Origin: Siphonodentalium dalli
Lineage: Eukaryota > Mollusca > Scaphopoda > Gadilida > Siphonodentaliidae
NCBI GenBank assembly: GCA_032622095.1
Contig: CP136068.1
Location: forward strand, 15,295,729-15,359,728
DNA: 64,000 nt
Direction of reading: 5' to 3'
Made by a program: the position numbers and the translations under genes
Shown: positions 1 through 10,860 of the stretch, piece after piece
Numbering within the stretch: position 1 is the first letter of the stretch
Layout of the letters: each line of letters begins with the position of its first letter
Notes under the pieces: model-generated
The model's database searches: none
Seen by the model: the letters and a program-made list of their open reading frames with translations, nothing else
Told to the model about the DNA's origin: nothing

Positions 1-24
1 ATGCCAAATAACACTTGTTAAAAC

Positions 25-1505
25 CTAGGTAAGATCCCCCAGCGATGATATCGTATAATGCGTGCAGCACATCTAGATAAGATCCCCCAGCGATGATATC
101 GTATAATGCGTGCAGCACATCTAGGTAAGATCCCCCAGCGATGATATCGTATAATGTGTGCAGCACATCTGGTAAGATCCCCCAGCGATGATATCGTTTA
201 ATGCGTGCAGCACATCTAGGTAAGATCCCCCAGCGATGATATCGTATAATGCGTGCAGCACATCTGGTCGCCTAGGTAAGATCCCCCAGCGATGCTATCG
301 TATAATGCGTGCAGCACATCTAGGTAAGATCCCCCAGCGATGATATCGTATAATGTGTTCAGCACATCTGGTAAGATCCCCCAGCGATGATATCGTTTAA
401 TGCGTGCAGCACATCTAGGTAAGATCCCCCAGCGATGATATCGTATAATGCGTGCAGCACATCTGGTCGCCTAGGTAAGATCCCCCAGCGATGATATCGT
501 ATAATGTGTGCAGCACATCTGGTCGCGTGAGATCCCCCAGCGATGATATCGTATAATGTGTGCAGCACATCTAGGTAAGATCCCCCAGCGATGATATCGT
601 ATAATGCGTGCAGCACATCTAGGTAAGATCCCCCAGCGATGATATCGTATAATGCGTGCAGCACATCTGGTCGCGTAAGATCCCCCAGCGATGATATCGT
701 ATAATGTGTGCAGCACATCTGGTCGCGTAAGATCCCCCAGCGATATCGTATAATGTGTGCAGCACATCTGGTAAGATCCCCCAGCGATGATATCGTATAA
801 TGCGTGCAGCACATCTAGGTAAGATCCCCCAGCGATGATATCGTATAATGCGTGCAGCACATCTAGGTAAGATCCCCAAGCGATGATATCGTATAATGCG
901 TGCAGCACATCTGGTCGCGTAAGATCCCCCAGCGATGATATCGTATAATGTGTGCAGCACATCTGGTCGCGTAAGATCCCCCAGCGATATCGTATAATGC
1001 GTGCAGCACATCTGGTAAGATCCCCCAGCGATGATATCGTATAATGCGTGCAGCACATCTAGGTAAGATCCCCCAGCGATGATATCGTATAATGCGTGCA
1101 GCACATCTGGTCGCGTAAGATCCCCCAGCGATGATATCGTATAATGTGTGCAGCACATCTGGTCGCGTAAGATCCCCCAGCGATTATATCGTATAATGTG
1201 TGCAGCACATCTAGGTAAGATCCCCCAGCGATGATATCGTATAATGTGTGCAGCACATCTAGGTAAGTTCCCCCAGCGATGATATCGTATAATGCGTGCA
1301 GCACATCTAGGTAAGATCCCCCAGCGATGATATCGTATAATGCGTGCAGCACATCTAGGTAAGATCCCCCAGCGATGATATCGTATAATGTGTGCAGCAC
1401 ATCTAGGTAAGATCCCCCAGCGATGATATCGTATAATGCGTGCAGCACATCTAGGTAAGATCCCCCAGCGATGATATCGTATAATGCGTGCAGCACATCT
1501 GGTCA
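25..1505. repeat. Minisatellite, ~48-bp unit, about 30 copies
   Basis: The unit runs from GATCCCCCAGCGATGAT through ATCGTATAATG(C/T)GTG to CAGCACATCT. It is followed by one of several short linkers (AGGTAA, GGTAA, GGTCGCCTAGGTAA, GGTCGCGTAA), so the true period varies between about 46 and 54 bp. Two units, near 741 and 990, lack a GAT triplet. The commonest period is a multiple of three, so the array stays open in several frames and gives long repetitive reading frames on the minus strand. These are a by-product of periodicity. They show no start context or non-repetitive extension and I do not call them genes. The array ends abruptly inside the integrase region of the adjoining retrotransposon. 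Confidence 0.97.
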
Positions 1506-1526
1506 CAGAGATTTTGTTAGCACTAA

Positions 1527-1805
1527 TTATTTGATGATCCGGTCAGAAAATGATATCTTCTTTGTGCGCCTACAGTAAACATTATACACTATTCCGTCCA
1601 GAATTGCACATTGTTGAGAATCGGCTACTATGGAGTTATCTTCTATCCTGTTATCCGACAGTTTGCGATGAAGAATATAATCTGATAGAAGCTTTAAATC
1701 TTCGGACTGCTGTTGGAGATTAGCTATCTCAGCATGGGTGTTATTGGGTAATACAGGTATGATTGGTATGTCCGTGTTATCTAATACCGTTCCCACAGAC
1801 AACAT
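1527..1805 (-). pseudogene. Ty3/Gypsy integrase N-terminal fragment
   Basis: An open stretch of 92 codons on the minus strand. It contains the segment LQQQSEDLKLLSDYI followed by SQQCAILDGIVYNVYC, which resembles the linker between RNase H and the zinc-binding start of Gypsy integrases, where the DG(I/V)xY turn is usual. It lies downstream of the RNase H fragment in the correct order. No HHCC finger or DDE core follows because the minisatellite begins at about 1505. The assignment rests on this short motif and on position. Confidence 0.5.
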
Positions 1806-2073
1806 CTGTTGAAATTGCTTTCAGAAAATTCGCTGAGTTAGCATCATCTGCGATCTGTCAAATTCTATTACAGTCCACGGGGTTTCATTTTGGCGAATTG
1901 ATCTATTTTGTGAAGTGCTATTTACTTTCGGCTGAGGAGATAACAGTGAATCTTCAGGTGTTTTTGTGGATTATCTTTGTATAATGCCGAACAGTGTATG
2001 CGGGATAAGGAGTTAGCATTTTGGTATAATTTGCCAGCCGTGTATTCAATATCAAAGTTGTATATTTGTAATG

Positions 2074-2506
2074 TCAGCTCACATTGAGCCAATTTCCAGC
2101 AAGATCGTTAGCAGTTTTGAGATATTTCACACCAGTGTTGTTCGTATAGACTGTGACATAATTGTTAACTGGGTATGGGTAGTAAGATTTTATGGCGTAG
2201 ACAAGACTCAATGCTTCTCGATCCGAGATTCCAAAATTAATTTCATTTGGTCGGAGCGCCCGTCCACTATAACACATTACTCGAAAGTGTCATTGTGAAC
2301 CCTACTGGCAGAGAATATTGCCAATGACATCCGATCGCATCAACTGTCAACTTGAATTGTTTAGTTGTATCTGGCAACGCCAATACTGGAGTGGTTGTGA
2401 TGTGATGTTTGATCGCACTAAAAGCATCTTCGGCCTTTTCATTCCAAATGAAAGTGGTATTATTTTTAGAAGACTGTTTAGTGGATCTGCATTGTGTGGA
2501 TAACAT
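2074..2506 (-). pseudogene. Ty3/Gypsy RT connection and RNase H fragment
   Basis: Two overlapping minus-strand frames make one region. The first, 2506-2267, has FIWNEKAEDAFSAIK and TTPVLALPD, typical of the connection after the RT thumb in Gypsy polyproteins. The second, 2277-2074, has RALRPNEINFGISDREALSL and then a YTNNTG segment. These are the 'RaL...E.nY.i.dREaLal' and '(Y/F)TD(N/H)' landmarks of the Gypsy RNase H domain. A frame change joins them, and the second aspartate of the YTD motif is read here as asparagine. Non-functional. Confidence 0.8.
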
Positions 2507-3130
2507 TCAATGAACCGTCGATACGATAGGGCTTATCCGAGAAATGATTTGATTTGATTTGCACAATCGTCACTTTCCGATCATTTGGAGAAATCCCATC
2601 TTATGAGAGGGAATGTCCTAGATAGTCAACAGTTTTCTTTTGGAACAGGGAAATGGCATTTAGATGGTCGAAAACCTCGTGTAGAGCTTCCAAATGAGAA
2701 GTAAATGAGCTGTTGAAAAGAATGATAACTCGAAATGAACAATAAATGTTTTCAAATTGAGTCCACGGAGAATGTGAGTCATTATCATCTGAAATTGGAT
2801 GCTTCCATTCCGGAGACCATAGCTAATCCTTTTGAATTGCCTGCTACCGTGATGCGTGATGAAAGCTGTCTTTTCCTTGATCCGTCATCTAAAATGCATT
2901 GCATGACACCTTGTCCAGCGATCTAAATGTGGTTGGTTGAGATTCACCTATCACGTTAAAAACTTTGATTTGGAATTGGAAAATTCAGTGGTTTGGTCAC
3001 CGCATTGACCAGGCGATAGTCTATCACTAATCTATATTCGTCAGAATTGGGCTTCTTGACAAGAAGAAATGGACTTGTGTAACACTCTCGAGACGACTAC
3101 GAGTTAGGTAAGTTGGGATAATTTTAGCTG
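2507..3130 (-). pseudogene. Ty3/Gypsy reverse transcriptase core, broken
   Basis: Minus-strand reading around 3090-2960 gives SPFLLVKKPNSDEYRL and then VIDYRLVNAVTKPL, the highly conserved RT fingers/palm segment. About 300 nt downstream (2720-2560) the thumb follows, with SHLEALHEVFDHL, VDYLGHSLS and a stop, then DGISPNDRKV. Where the catalytic YxDD would stand just before the IILF segment, the sequence reads S-F-R-V, so the catalytic aspartates are lost. Several frameshifts and stops separate the pieces. Order and spacing agree with RT lying between protease and RNase H. Confidence 0.8.
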
Positions 3131-3737
3131 AAAGTTCAATGTCTTTAGCTTGATAGTCCGGTGTCCTGAATTGTTGGGAATTATAGCTCTGAGTGGATGA
3201 CCTATAATTATGGGTCGTTGACTTTTGGAGTTAAAAGCTTTGTCAAAGCGGATTATTAATTGTCCATCTGGTTTGATGTAAGCGACACCTGTTCCCAGCA
3301 GATCACGACATTTGATGGGCTAGGGGCGTTGTCCTTTTCAGCGTATATATACTAGGAGAGCAAAGCTCTCGGGGACTTGCTAAAACTCTTGCGGACTCTT
3401 GTTCAGAACTTGTTGACGAGAGATCATGTTATTATATTTTTCTCCGTGGCCGCCTGATGTGATGTTGTAAATATTTGGTACAATAAATTTCATCAACGTG
3501 TTTCCGAGAATTCCAACTTAATGGTTAGAACCTGGGGAGTGCTACATTCGTCCACGGACTGATTGAGGGTTCAATTAAGTCAGTATTTCGGAAATCTGCC
3601 AAGTGTCTTTCAGTTTCCTCTATAGCTTTGGGGGTAGTGCGATCAAAGCATTGACGTGACGGGATAGCATCGCCAGTGTCAATTTTAAATGCAGATATGT
3701 CGCATTTCCCGAGTTCATTTTAAAGTCTTTTGTGAAG

Positions 3738-4106
3738 TCATGCCGATTTACGTTTGCCGACATCCAATGAGCAATTATGGTCTCGTAAGAAGTTTAAACC
3801 CAATATTACAGGATAGTGTATTGCGGTAGACACATGGAACTTACAGCTGTACATTTTATTTGCTATTTTGACGGGCAGATTTATTTGTCCAAGAATGTTT
3901 TGTGTTTCACCACCGATACCTAATATTGATTTTAGAGATGAGGGCAATACTGTGCAGTTTGATAGGTTATTTAGATGAGACTTTGATAAGCAAGATACAT
4001 TAGCACCAGTGTCGACCAAGCATTTAGAATAGACATTATTTATGGATGTTTTAATAAAATTATGAACCATTGAAATGATTGTGTTTAGATGTGTGTTGCC
4101 AGTCAT
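3738..4106 (-). pseudogene. Ty3/Gypsy retropepsin-like aspartic protease
   Basis: This 122-codon frame carries the retropepsin active site CLVDTGANVSCLS (Asp-Thr-Gly) at about residues 29-41. The second landmark, VILGLNFLRDHNCSLDV, lies near the C-terminus and matches the 'iLG.dfL...' helix of the family. It is the best-preserved domain of the element. Its first 15 or so codons are encoded by one copy of a 50-bp tandem repeat, so the original junction with gag is destroyed. The frame ends shortly after the second motif with no fusion into RT. Confidence 0.8.
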
Positions 4107-4265
4107 GATTTATGATCCATTGAAATGATTGTGTTTAGATGTGTGTTGCCAGTCATGATTTATGATCCATTGAAATGATTGTGTTTAGATGTGTGTTTTG
4201 CCAGTCATGATTTATGATCCATTGAAATGATTGTGTTTAGATGTGTGTTGCCAGTCATGATTTAT
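4063..4265. repeat. 50-bp tandem repeat, four copies, inside the retrotransposon
   Basis: The unit begins ATCCATTGAAATGATTGTG and ends CCAGTCATGATTTATG. It is repeated about four times and nearly perfectly; the third copy has two or three extra T residues. The period is not a multiple of three, so the expansion shifts the gag-protease reading frame. The near identity of the copies, against the decayed surroundings, suggests the expansion is recent. Confidence 0.95.
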
Positions 4266-4289
4266 GTTGTTGTGGTTTGCTATATTGAC

Positions 4290-4412
4290 GTGCTCTGCAA
4301 TCTTAAAAAATGTGGCCCTTTTAAAAACAAAAACCCACAAGTAGAGTTTAATACCCGACAATTTATGCGTTCATGTTTACCGCCACAGCCTGCGCATGCA
4401 CATTGTAATTAG
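4290..4412 (-). pseudogene. gag zinc-knuckle remnant
   Basis: The minus strand reads CACAGCGGKHERINC, giving a C-x2-C-x3-H-x4-C zinc-knuckle spacing with the CGGKH core. It is followed by NSTCGF and then a degraded second finger that keeps one Cys and one His. Paired knuckles of this type occur at the end of Gag in some invertebrate Gypsy elements. It lies between the capsid-like part and the protease, as expected. Confidence 0.6.
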
Positions 4413-4783
4413 TCTGATAGTTTGTGCAATGTTGTTTATTATTATATTGTGATGATTTTTGAAGTTCCCTGTTAGATTTTCTATAAGTCTATGGTCTCGA
4501 ACGTGGTATAAAGGTGTAAGAGGATTCTAAATGTCCTGTTTCGAAATTTCGAGGAGCGTGTGATAAAATTGCAATTACATTTGCATTGACATTGTCCATG
4601 GACTGCTTTATTGCCTGAATGCCGCTTTAAGTGCAGCGACGGCCGATGAAACGTGATCAATTTTAAATGAGCTAGCGTTTAAATCGGCAGTCGCGATTTC
4701 AATTCTAATAGCAGCACGATATAACACCGGAAGAGTAGTGGGTTTTGTTGAATTACTCCAGTTCTAATCGCGGGGCAAAGTCC

Positions 4784-5002
4784 CTACATAACAGCACCGC
4801 ACACCTGCTCGTCGGAGAGTTTTAAAGATATCGCCGTCGAGCGCATGTTCGTGATATATTCTTGGACAGATTGTCCAGGTAGCTGACTTTCATTAAACAG
4901 GTCAGCCACACCTGACCATTCTAAATGTTTTGATGATAAACATAAATGTTCTTCAAACGCTTTAAAGAGATCCCTCATGAGTTTTAACATCAGTATCTGC
5001 AA
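4784..5002 (-). pseudogene. Gag capsid-region fragment
   Basis: A 72-codon minus-strand frame with DLFKAFEEHL, HLEWSGVADLF and LPGQSVQEYITNMRS. The 'Q..gqSv.eYi..m' helix is typical of the capsid part of Gypsy Gag proteins (retrotransposon gag domain). The frame continues after two stops toward the zinc-knuckle region with G-L-C-P-A-I-R-T. Upstream it is cut by the foreign insert at 5010-5225, and the homologous reading resumes beyond it. Confidence 0.7.
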
Positions 5003-5009
5003 TAATCAT

Positions 5010-5225
5010 ACCAATCATGGGCTCATTTGTTTAGTCCAATTTATGCAAATTTGGCATATCTAATTTGACCTTGACCTTTGACCTTGACAGAGGTAACTAG
5101 AAAATTGCCAACAATGATTTTATTTATCGGGGTATCCCATAGCACATTATTAACATTGTTGGCATATGGTACTAAAAATGTTTAGCAAAAATTGTTCTAG
5201 CCACTTTTTCTCTGACCTGCCTCCT
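5010..5225. repeat. Foreign insert interrupting gag
   Basis: Gag reading on the minus strand stops at about 5002 and resumes at about 5345-5230. The stretch between has no gag-like reading and contains TTGACCTTGACCTTTGACC, a motif common in dispersed invertebrate repeats. I infer a nested repeat insertion. I could not identify a target-site duplication. Confidence 0.45.
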
Positions 5226-5560
5226 GACTAATGATGGCATAAGTAAAGGAACATTAAGAGCTGCTGCTCCTTGGTCAATCCTTCAAATGTGGCATTGTTC
5301 TGAAACGTTTTCAACGAAAGGGCTGCGTCATCGAGACCGCTAAATTTCCATTAGAGACATACATTTATTTGATGTAAATGACGACGATGCAGATAACATA
5401 GTCGTGATTAATTCCACGGGTGGGGTGCGGTGATTGTCGTGTTCGCAGTAGTGCTTGAAGTGGTTGTGGTTGCCGCTGTTGTGAGCGCTGTTGTTGTACT
5501 AGTCGGATTCCTTATGTCATTTTGAAATATTGCTTTGTTATTAGCTATCTGTAAACGGAT
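5226..5560 (-). pseudogene. Gag N-terminal fragment
   Basis: The minus strand at 5345-5230 reads KFSGLDDAALSLKTF, then FEGLTKEQQLLMF, which fits the start of a Gypsy capsid domain. Further upstream (about 5510-5410) is a Thr/Ser-rich, low-complexity reading that ends in a stop. Taken with 4784-5002 this defines one gag split by the insert. No intact initiator or LTR is recognised upstream. Confidence 0.5.
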
Positions 5561-7079
5561 TCTGTATTATGTATGTAGTAGGTGTGGTTTCAGTATTGAT
5601 TTGTTTCCATTCTTGAATTTTTGCGGGTCGGCTTAAATCGGGGTCAACATAATTTAGAGATCGTTTCGTATTTACAGAAAACGATCAATGGTGCCAGCTG
5701 GCGTATGCAGTTCGGTACGATTTTTAATTTAAAAAAATCTACTAGCTATGACCCTGACATGTATTTTTGAAATTTGGTGTGATCAGTTCATTCTTGCTGG
5801 CTAAGGTTGTGATCATATCGACAGTCTAGTATTTTGGATAAATGGCGCCATTTTGGGTATGATGATACGCGCGTACTGATATTTAAAAAAAATACTAAGT
5901 ATGAACATAGATGTCATTAGATGATTCTCGCTGGCCACAGTTGCGATAAAAAAATTAACACTGAGCGCTATGGAGAATTGAAATTACAGTCATAAATACA
6001 ATTCATCTGATAAAATTTCACATTAAGATAAGCAATTATGCAATTTGTGGCAAGATCGCTCCCTGTTTTTCAATTTCCAGGAACAAAGCAAGTCACTTGT
6101 CGAACTTGACATGCGTAATATCATGTTTTGTATTACCAGGTGAATGGTAAAAATAGAGTACACAAACAAAAGCCTCATACAAACTTGTTTCCACTAAAAT
6201 GACAAGCTATAACAGTGGCATGGAAACCGTTCTCATATCGCTTTTAATATTTCGAAAACGCGCGACCATATTTTTCGACATAAGGAATCCAACTGTATGG
6301 GTGATGTCCGTGATCACAATTGTAGGTCAGATGGTAATTCGTGTCTGGACCCCTCGTGTTATGATCTTGTCTTGAGACATTGGATTCTCCACCAATTGTG
6401 AGAGCGGATTTAATTATTGGGGATTATTCGTCACGCTCCACATTAGCGTCGCCAAGGCTGTGAATGAAAAGACACGTAATTCTAACGAGTAAATAGTATT
6501 GTCCAATACCATAAATAACAAGTTATTGTGATACATCACATATTGTAAAAATACATTGAATTAGTGCAGGTTTAAATTATATAGTAATTTATGTTTGACT
6601 TGATATTTAGTGGATATAAAATGTATTTAATAATAATTATGACACTGCACATGAGTTGAATGTAGAAAAGAATTTTAAAATTAATTGAATGTCATTTAGT
6701 AAAAATAAGAATTAAGAAATATGAAGTAAGAGATACATCATGTAGTAAAATTGTACATACCTGTCAATGAAAAAAACACGTTGTAATGCTAACGATTAAT
6801 AGTATTGAGAACTCGTTCGCCCATCAACATATCTTTATATACAGGTAGCCACTGATCCATTGAACCGCCAGGTAAAAACCTTAGTTTGCAGATACTATAA
6901 TATCTCCGATTATCTTTTGACACGAGGAATTAGGTAAAGGTAGAAATTCCAAGTGCTATGGGATTAAGATTTATAATGAATAGCATGTGGCAGTTGTTAG
7001 TGCTCTGATGTAGGTATACTATTAGTTAGGTATCAACTGACTACACGCGTTGTTCATGTGCACTTTGGATATATTTATC
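5561..7079. other. Upstream non-coding region
   Basis: No convincing coding sequence. It holds AT-rich DNA (about 6480-6780) and two diverged copies of a repeat near 5740-5830 and 5870-5950 (CTTGCTGGCTAAGG against CTCGCTGGCCACAG). The last few hundred bases should contain the promoter and 5' UTR of the exon at 7080. I see no clear TATA box or initiator at a sensible distance. Confidence 0.5.
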
Positions 7080-7140
7080 ATGGATCCCACATATGTGATG
7101 TTTGTGTTTTTGTCAGTGTTATCTGGCAATACGCTCACTG
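7080..7140 (+). CDS. Signal-peptide exon A of an Ig-domain membrane receptor
   Basis: This 61-nt exon starts at ATG and encodes 20 residues (M-D-P-T-Y-V-M-F-V-F-L-S-V-L-S-G-N-T-L-T). That is a short polar start, a hydrophobic core (YVMFVFLSVL) and a small-residue cleavage zone (SGNT), so a secretion signal. It ends with G before GTGAGTTTGG, a strong donor in phase 1. The Ig, stalk and transmembrane exons downstream all accept phase 1. A second version lies at 19258-19318 with 49 of 61 bases identical, and similarity continues for about 60 bases into the intron. Whether this copy is an alternative first exon of the same gene or part of a decayed duplicate cannot be settled here. The upstream limit of the 5' UTR is unknown. 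Confidence 0.6.
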
Positions 7141-8489
7141 GTGAGTTTGGATTTTAAAAGCTTTAAATGTAATTGATACCACATTTGAGATAATATGATA
7201 ATATAATATACCGTAGGACACCATATATTTGAGTGTTACCGATACGAAATATATAGACTATACAAGATGGCGTTTTGTACAACTGTACAACAACTCGATG
7301 TTGGTGGGAGCTTAAAATTAGTTAACTCTTCTTGTTCACAAATCATTACTAAGTTACTACCACGGACATCGCGCGATTAATATTGTTTGTGTACATGTCT
7401 GACGCTGGTGTTTAGTAAATTAAACAGGGGTTTAACAGACACGATGCTCAAACAAAATAATTTCCGACCCAGGGTACCCACCACCCCCCTAATTGCAAAA
7501 ATATATACTTTTTCCTCGGCAAATTTTGAACCCACCTCTTATCCCATATTTGACACTTTTAAATACTTTTTTTATACTAATTTTGTTATTGGGAATACAA
7601 TACCCAATGGTATTCCTTGTTCACTATTGTGTCAAATCCTGTTCCAAAAAATTATCTAAATATATGTGCCACCCTACAAAACCATTTAGTCTTTACCATT
7701 CTTATTGACTATTGATAACTAAATGGCGTGAAACAGTTCTATCCCAATCTTCTTCAATTATATTAATATAGGTAAGGTACTTTATTTTCTGAAACAAACT
7801 ATGCATAAACCTTCCTAAACACAAACTCTAACCACATGCAACATCATTTTGAGCGTGTAATTGTTGTAAAATACAGTGTTAAAACCAGGTGACTTCTCGT
7901 TTCATGTGCATTGTGTAGCAATGTGGTGACTGGTCGGGTGTCCAGAGCCAGTCATTATGCTATAAACCATGGTCCCTGATCCCTGGACTCAAAAACCTAT
8001 GTATACATGCATGAGTGTGGACATATGCTCTATCAATCATTAATTGGGTATATAGTTCTGGGTATGCACATATCATTATGCTTCTCATTTTAGAGGTATT
8101 ATTTAGGTATTATGTACGTATATGTATGTTCATGTATATACATGATTTTGCATATGATCATGGATGCGTTAAACCCGCAAGTTTTTTGCTACTTGTGTGA
8201 CTGATGATAAACAGCAAACATTAAGCTAATTTAATCACATTCTAACAATTCAATATCTAATAGAATATCATAATGTAAAGTTAGTTCCAAACAGCCTCTT
8301 AATTTTGAATATTTCTTTCTGTTTTGTAATTGTGCCACATTCGTATAACATATGTGTGAAATATGTATGGAAATGACTCCACATTTAACATGTGAACGCT
8401 TAATTCAACACAAGCTACCCACCCTAATATAAAAAGAAAAACAAACATAGCTACCACCCCTTTCATGAATATGCTCTTCCTGAATATCA
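7141..8489. other. Intronic or intergenic sequence, no gene seen
   Basis: AT-rich sequence after the exon A donor. Small frames at 7387-7708 and 8015-8200 lack motifs, codon structure or splice logic. A pyrimidine-rich and C-rich tract lies near 7460-7500. I see nothing else of note. Confidence 0.5.
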
Positions 8490-9540
8490 TCAAATCCAAT
8501 TAAAATCACGACAAGATGACGATGATGGACGTGGCATTTTCATAAATGAAAATCATTCTTATAAAATCCGTGAGGACCTAACGATATTTATGCCACATGT
8601 TATTGAGACTATATTCATAGAAAATGAAGTATGGTCGAAGAACTAAATGATTCTGGGACAAAGGCATATCCCATAGAAGACTTCAACATCGACTTGCTTA
8701 ACTTTCAGTCTCATACGAAAACTGGCAACTTCATTGAAACTATGTTCGAAAATGGATTATTACCTGTAATTACCAAACCTACACGAATAACCGAACACTT
8801 TGCAACACTCATTGATCATATTTACACAAATAACATTTTGTTTCCCGTGCTGATACTGGATAATCGTATCAGATGCATCAGACCATTGTGCTACATTGTA
8901 TGCCGAATATCACGATAATAAGTATATAAAAGCGAGCAGAGCAGTTCTACCGAGAAACGTATAATGAGGAAAGAGAACACAGACAAATATAGATCAATAC
9001 TCCAACACGATTTGTCACGCGTCTTTGATAGTACTTCACCGAACATGCTTATGAACATTTTCTTCCAATATATCTATGGGCGTTTAATGAATCAGTTTGC
9101 AATGCAAAATAATAATGCATATATTTTTGTCATGCTCCAACAAGATACATACGAAGTCTTGAAATAGATCACACCCGAAACGTCCCGAGCGCTAACGCAT
9201 ATATTCAAACTATCATTTAAACAAGGTATTTTCTCCGATAGGATGACAGTGTCAAAAGTAATTCCATTTATAAAACTGCCAGTGAATCTCCAGATATAAT
9301 AACGAACTATAGGCCCATAAGAATTCTGCCCATTTTCTCGAAGTTGTTAGAGAAACTCATGCATTGCATAAAGGCTTTTTTCGTTTCTCGAAAAAGATGA
9401 AAATTTACATAAGCATCAATATGGCTTCCGTACGAATCACTCTACCATACCAAAGAATATCCCAGAACATTCCCAGTGTCAAATTACGTCTCTGTGCAAA
9501 TGTTCTCACATATGTTTTGAGCTGATAATAAACGCTCTTC
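8490..9540 (+). mobile_element. Degenerate non-LTR retrotransposon (LINE): endonuclease and RT remnants
   Basis: Pieces of an APE-type endonuclease come first. GIFINENHSYKIRED (about 8535) is followed by EDFNIDLLNFQSH, the '(G)DFN' metal-binding landmark with Gly replaced by Glu, then LIDHIYTNN. Reverse transcriptase pieces follow: ITNYRPIRILPIFSKLLEKL (9297-9356), then HQYGFRTNHST (about 9412). The order EN-RT and these motifs place it among Jockey/CR1/RTE-like LINEs. Stops and frame changes occur throughout, no YxDD block is seen and no poly(A) tail was identified. It lies in the same orientation as the Ig gene. Confidence 0.8.
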
Positions 9541-10020
9541 ATTGATCATCTACGTTCAAATAATTTATCAGACCACCTTTAAGTAACCTAAGATCAAAGG
9601 CACATATACAATTATATTCCCCTAATCGGGTGACCCCTGTGTGCCAATGTTCCTACATATCGTCTAAGGTGACAAGGAACGAAATTTATTGCTAATTTAT
9701 GATAATATAATCTGTAAGTACCCCTTTATGATCAACGGCACCTATCAAATTGTACCACCTGGGTCAATTCATCACTTTATAACAATTTCCAGCGACCAGG
9801 GTCCAACTGTGTTTGGTATATGATCAATTATTTAACAAATGTGTTTAGTAGTGGCCCTTTAATCAGCCTGGGGTAAACAATACATATCTGGTGACACACA
9901 TCTGGACAATTTACTCAGTACATCAATTTTCAATGACCAGATTCCAACACATTGGCCATATAATCAATTATGCAGTTAAATTAATCATTAATGCCCTTTT
10001 TAGAAACAAACCATAAAACA
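9541..10020. repeat. Diverged ~120-160-bp repeat units
   Basis: Successive stretches share the pattern TGATCA..., ..CCCTTTAA..., ..CACCTGGGTCAAT and CCAGCGACCAGGGTCCAAC against CAATGACCAGATTCCAACAC. This looks like an old tandem array. TAATAAACGCTCTTCATTG at its start is the complement of AATAAAGAGCGTTTATT seen near 12690-12730 and 16660-16800, so the family also occurs inverted elsewhere in this window. No coding content. Confidence 0.5.
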
Positions 10021-10069
10021 AATTGATTTTTATTGGTATACTAGCAGGGTTACCCGTTGTTACACAGGT

Positions 10070-10860
10070 TATAGTCACGTGGAACCCTATGCTGTAGATA
10101 TTTGGTGGGGATAGAGGATACTCTTTCTCAAAGTGTTACACGTATTCTCATCAATTGTATACCAAAATGGCATCACAAAACGTCATTCGTATAAAGGAGT
10201 ATAAGTAGCACATATCCCGCCTTGTCGGGGTGATTATCATTTTGTTTGTTTATCGCGATTAATTCGTCCCATCAATAAAGAGGTAAATATTTATTTGCAA
10301 AGTTCTGCTCGTACATCAGACGTTATCATTCTGCTCGTACATCAGACGCTATCATTCTGCTCGTACATCAGACGTTATCATTCTGCTCGTACATCATACG
10401 TTATCATTCTGCTCGTAGATCATACGTTATCATTCTGCTCGTACATCAGACGTTATCATTCTGCTCGTACATCAGACGTTATCATTCTGCTCGCACATCA
10501 GACGTTATCATTCTGCTCGTACATCAGACGTTATCATTCTGCTCGCACATCAGCCGTTATCATTCTGCTCGTACATCAGACGTTATCATTCTGCTCGTAC
10601 ATCACACGTCATCATTCTGCTCGTACATCAGACGTCATCATTCTGCTCGTACATCAGACGTTATCATTCTGCTCGTACATCAGACGTTATCATTCTGCTC
10701 GTACATCAGACGTTATCATTCTGCTCGTACATCAGCCGTTATCATTCTGCTCGTACATCAGTGCCAGTGTTGGGGGATCCTCAAAAGTCCTGTGGTCTGA
10801 ATGTTTTATTTGATATCAGACGAAACTAAATTGGATTGCACACTGTGACCAATATATTTG
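10070..10860. repeat. Duplicated block, copy 1 (pairs with 14130-14910)
   Basis: The left part shares CGATTAATTCGTCCCA and AATAAAG with 14306-14335. The right part shares the run GTGCCAGTGTTGGGGGATCCTC with GTGTCAGCATTGGAGGATCATG at 14812. The preceding ATGGCATCACA segments also match. Between these flanks copy 1 carries the 26-bp minisatellite, while copy 2 carries unrelated DNA of similar length. The two copies lie about 4 kb apart in the same orientation. Confidence 0.75.
10304..10761. repeat. 26-bp minisatellite, about 17.6 copies
   Basis: The unit is TCTGCTCGTACATCAGACGT followed by TATCAT. Copies differ at a few positions, such as GTACATC/GCACATC, CAGACG/CATACG/CAGCCG and GTTATC/GTCATC. 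A 172-codon frame across it is an artefact of the array: 26 is not a multiple of three, so the three frames are cycled, and the product repeats with a 26-residue period. The homologous block at 14130-14910 lacks the array. Confidence 0.97.

Larger units (their letters stand above)
1527..5560 (-). mobile_element. Decayed Ty3/Gypsy LTR retrotransposon, 5' to 3' on the minus strand
   Basis: Reading the minus strand from about 5560 down to 1527 gives gag, a zinc-knuckle region, aspartic protease, reverse transcriptase, RNase H and the start of integrase, in that order. This gag-PR-RT-RH-INT order is that of Ty3/Gypsy (Metaviridae) elements. Every domain is interrupted by stops or frame changes, so the copy is dead. 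The integrase core and 3' LTR are missing because the 48-bp minisatellite begins there. I did not recognise a 5' LTR upstream of 5560. A foreign stretch at about 5010-5225 splits gag, and a 50-bp tandem repeat sits at the gag/protease junction. Confidence 0.85.

Noticed and set aside
359-1506. Long repetitive open frames (up to 295 codons) on the minus strand
   Set aside because: They lie wholly inside the 48-bp minisatellite. Several frames are open at once and give the same cyclic peptides, as expected of a period divisible by three.
10295-10813. 172-codon + strand frame
   Set aside because: It covers the 26-bp minisatellite. The peptide repeats every 26 residues, and the homologous block at 14130-14910 lacks it.
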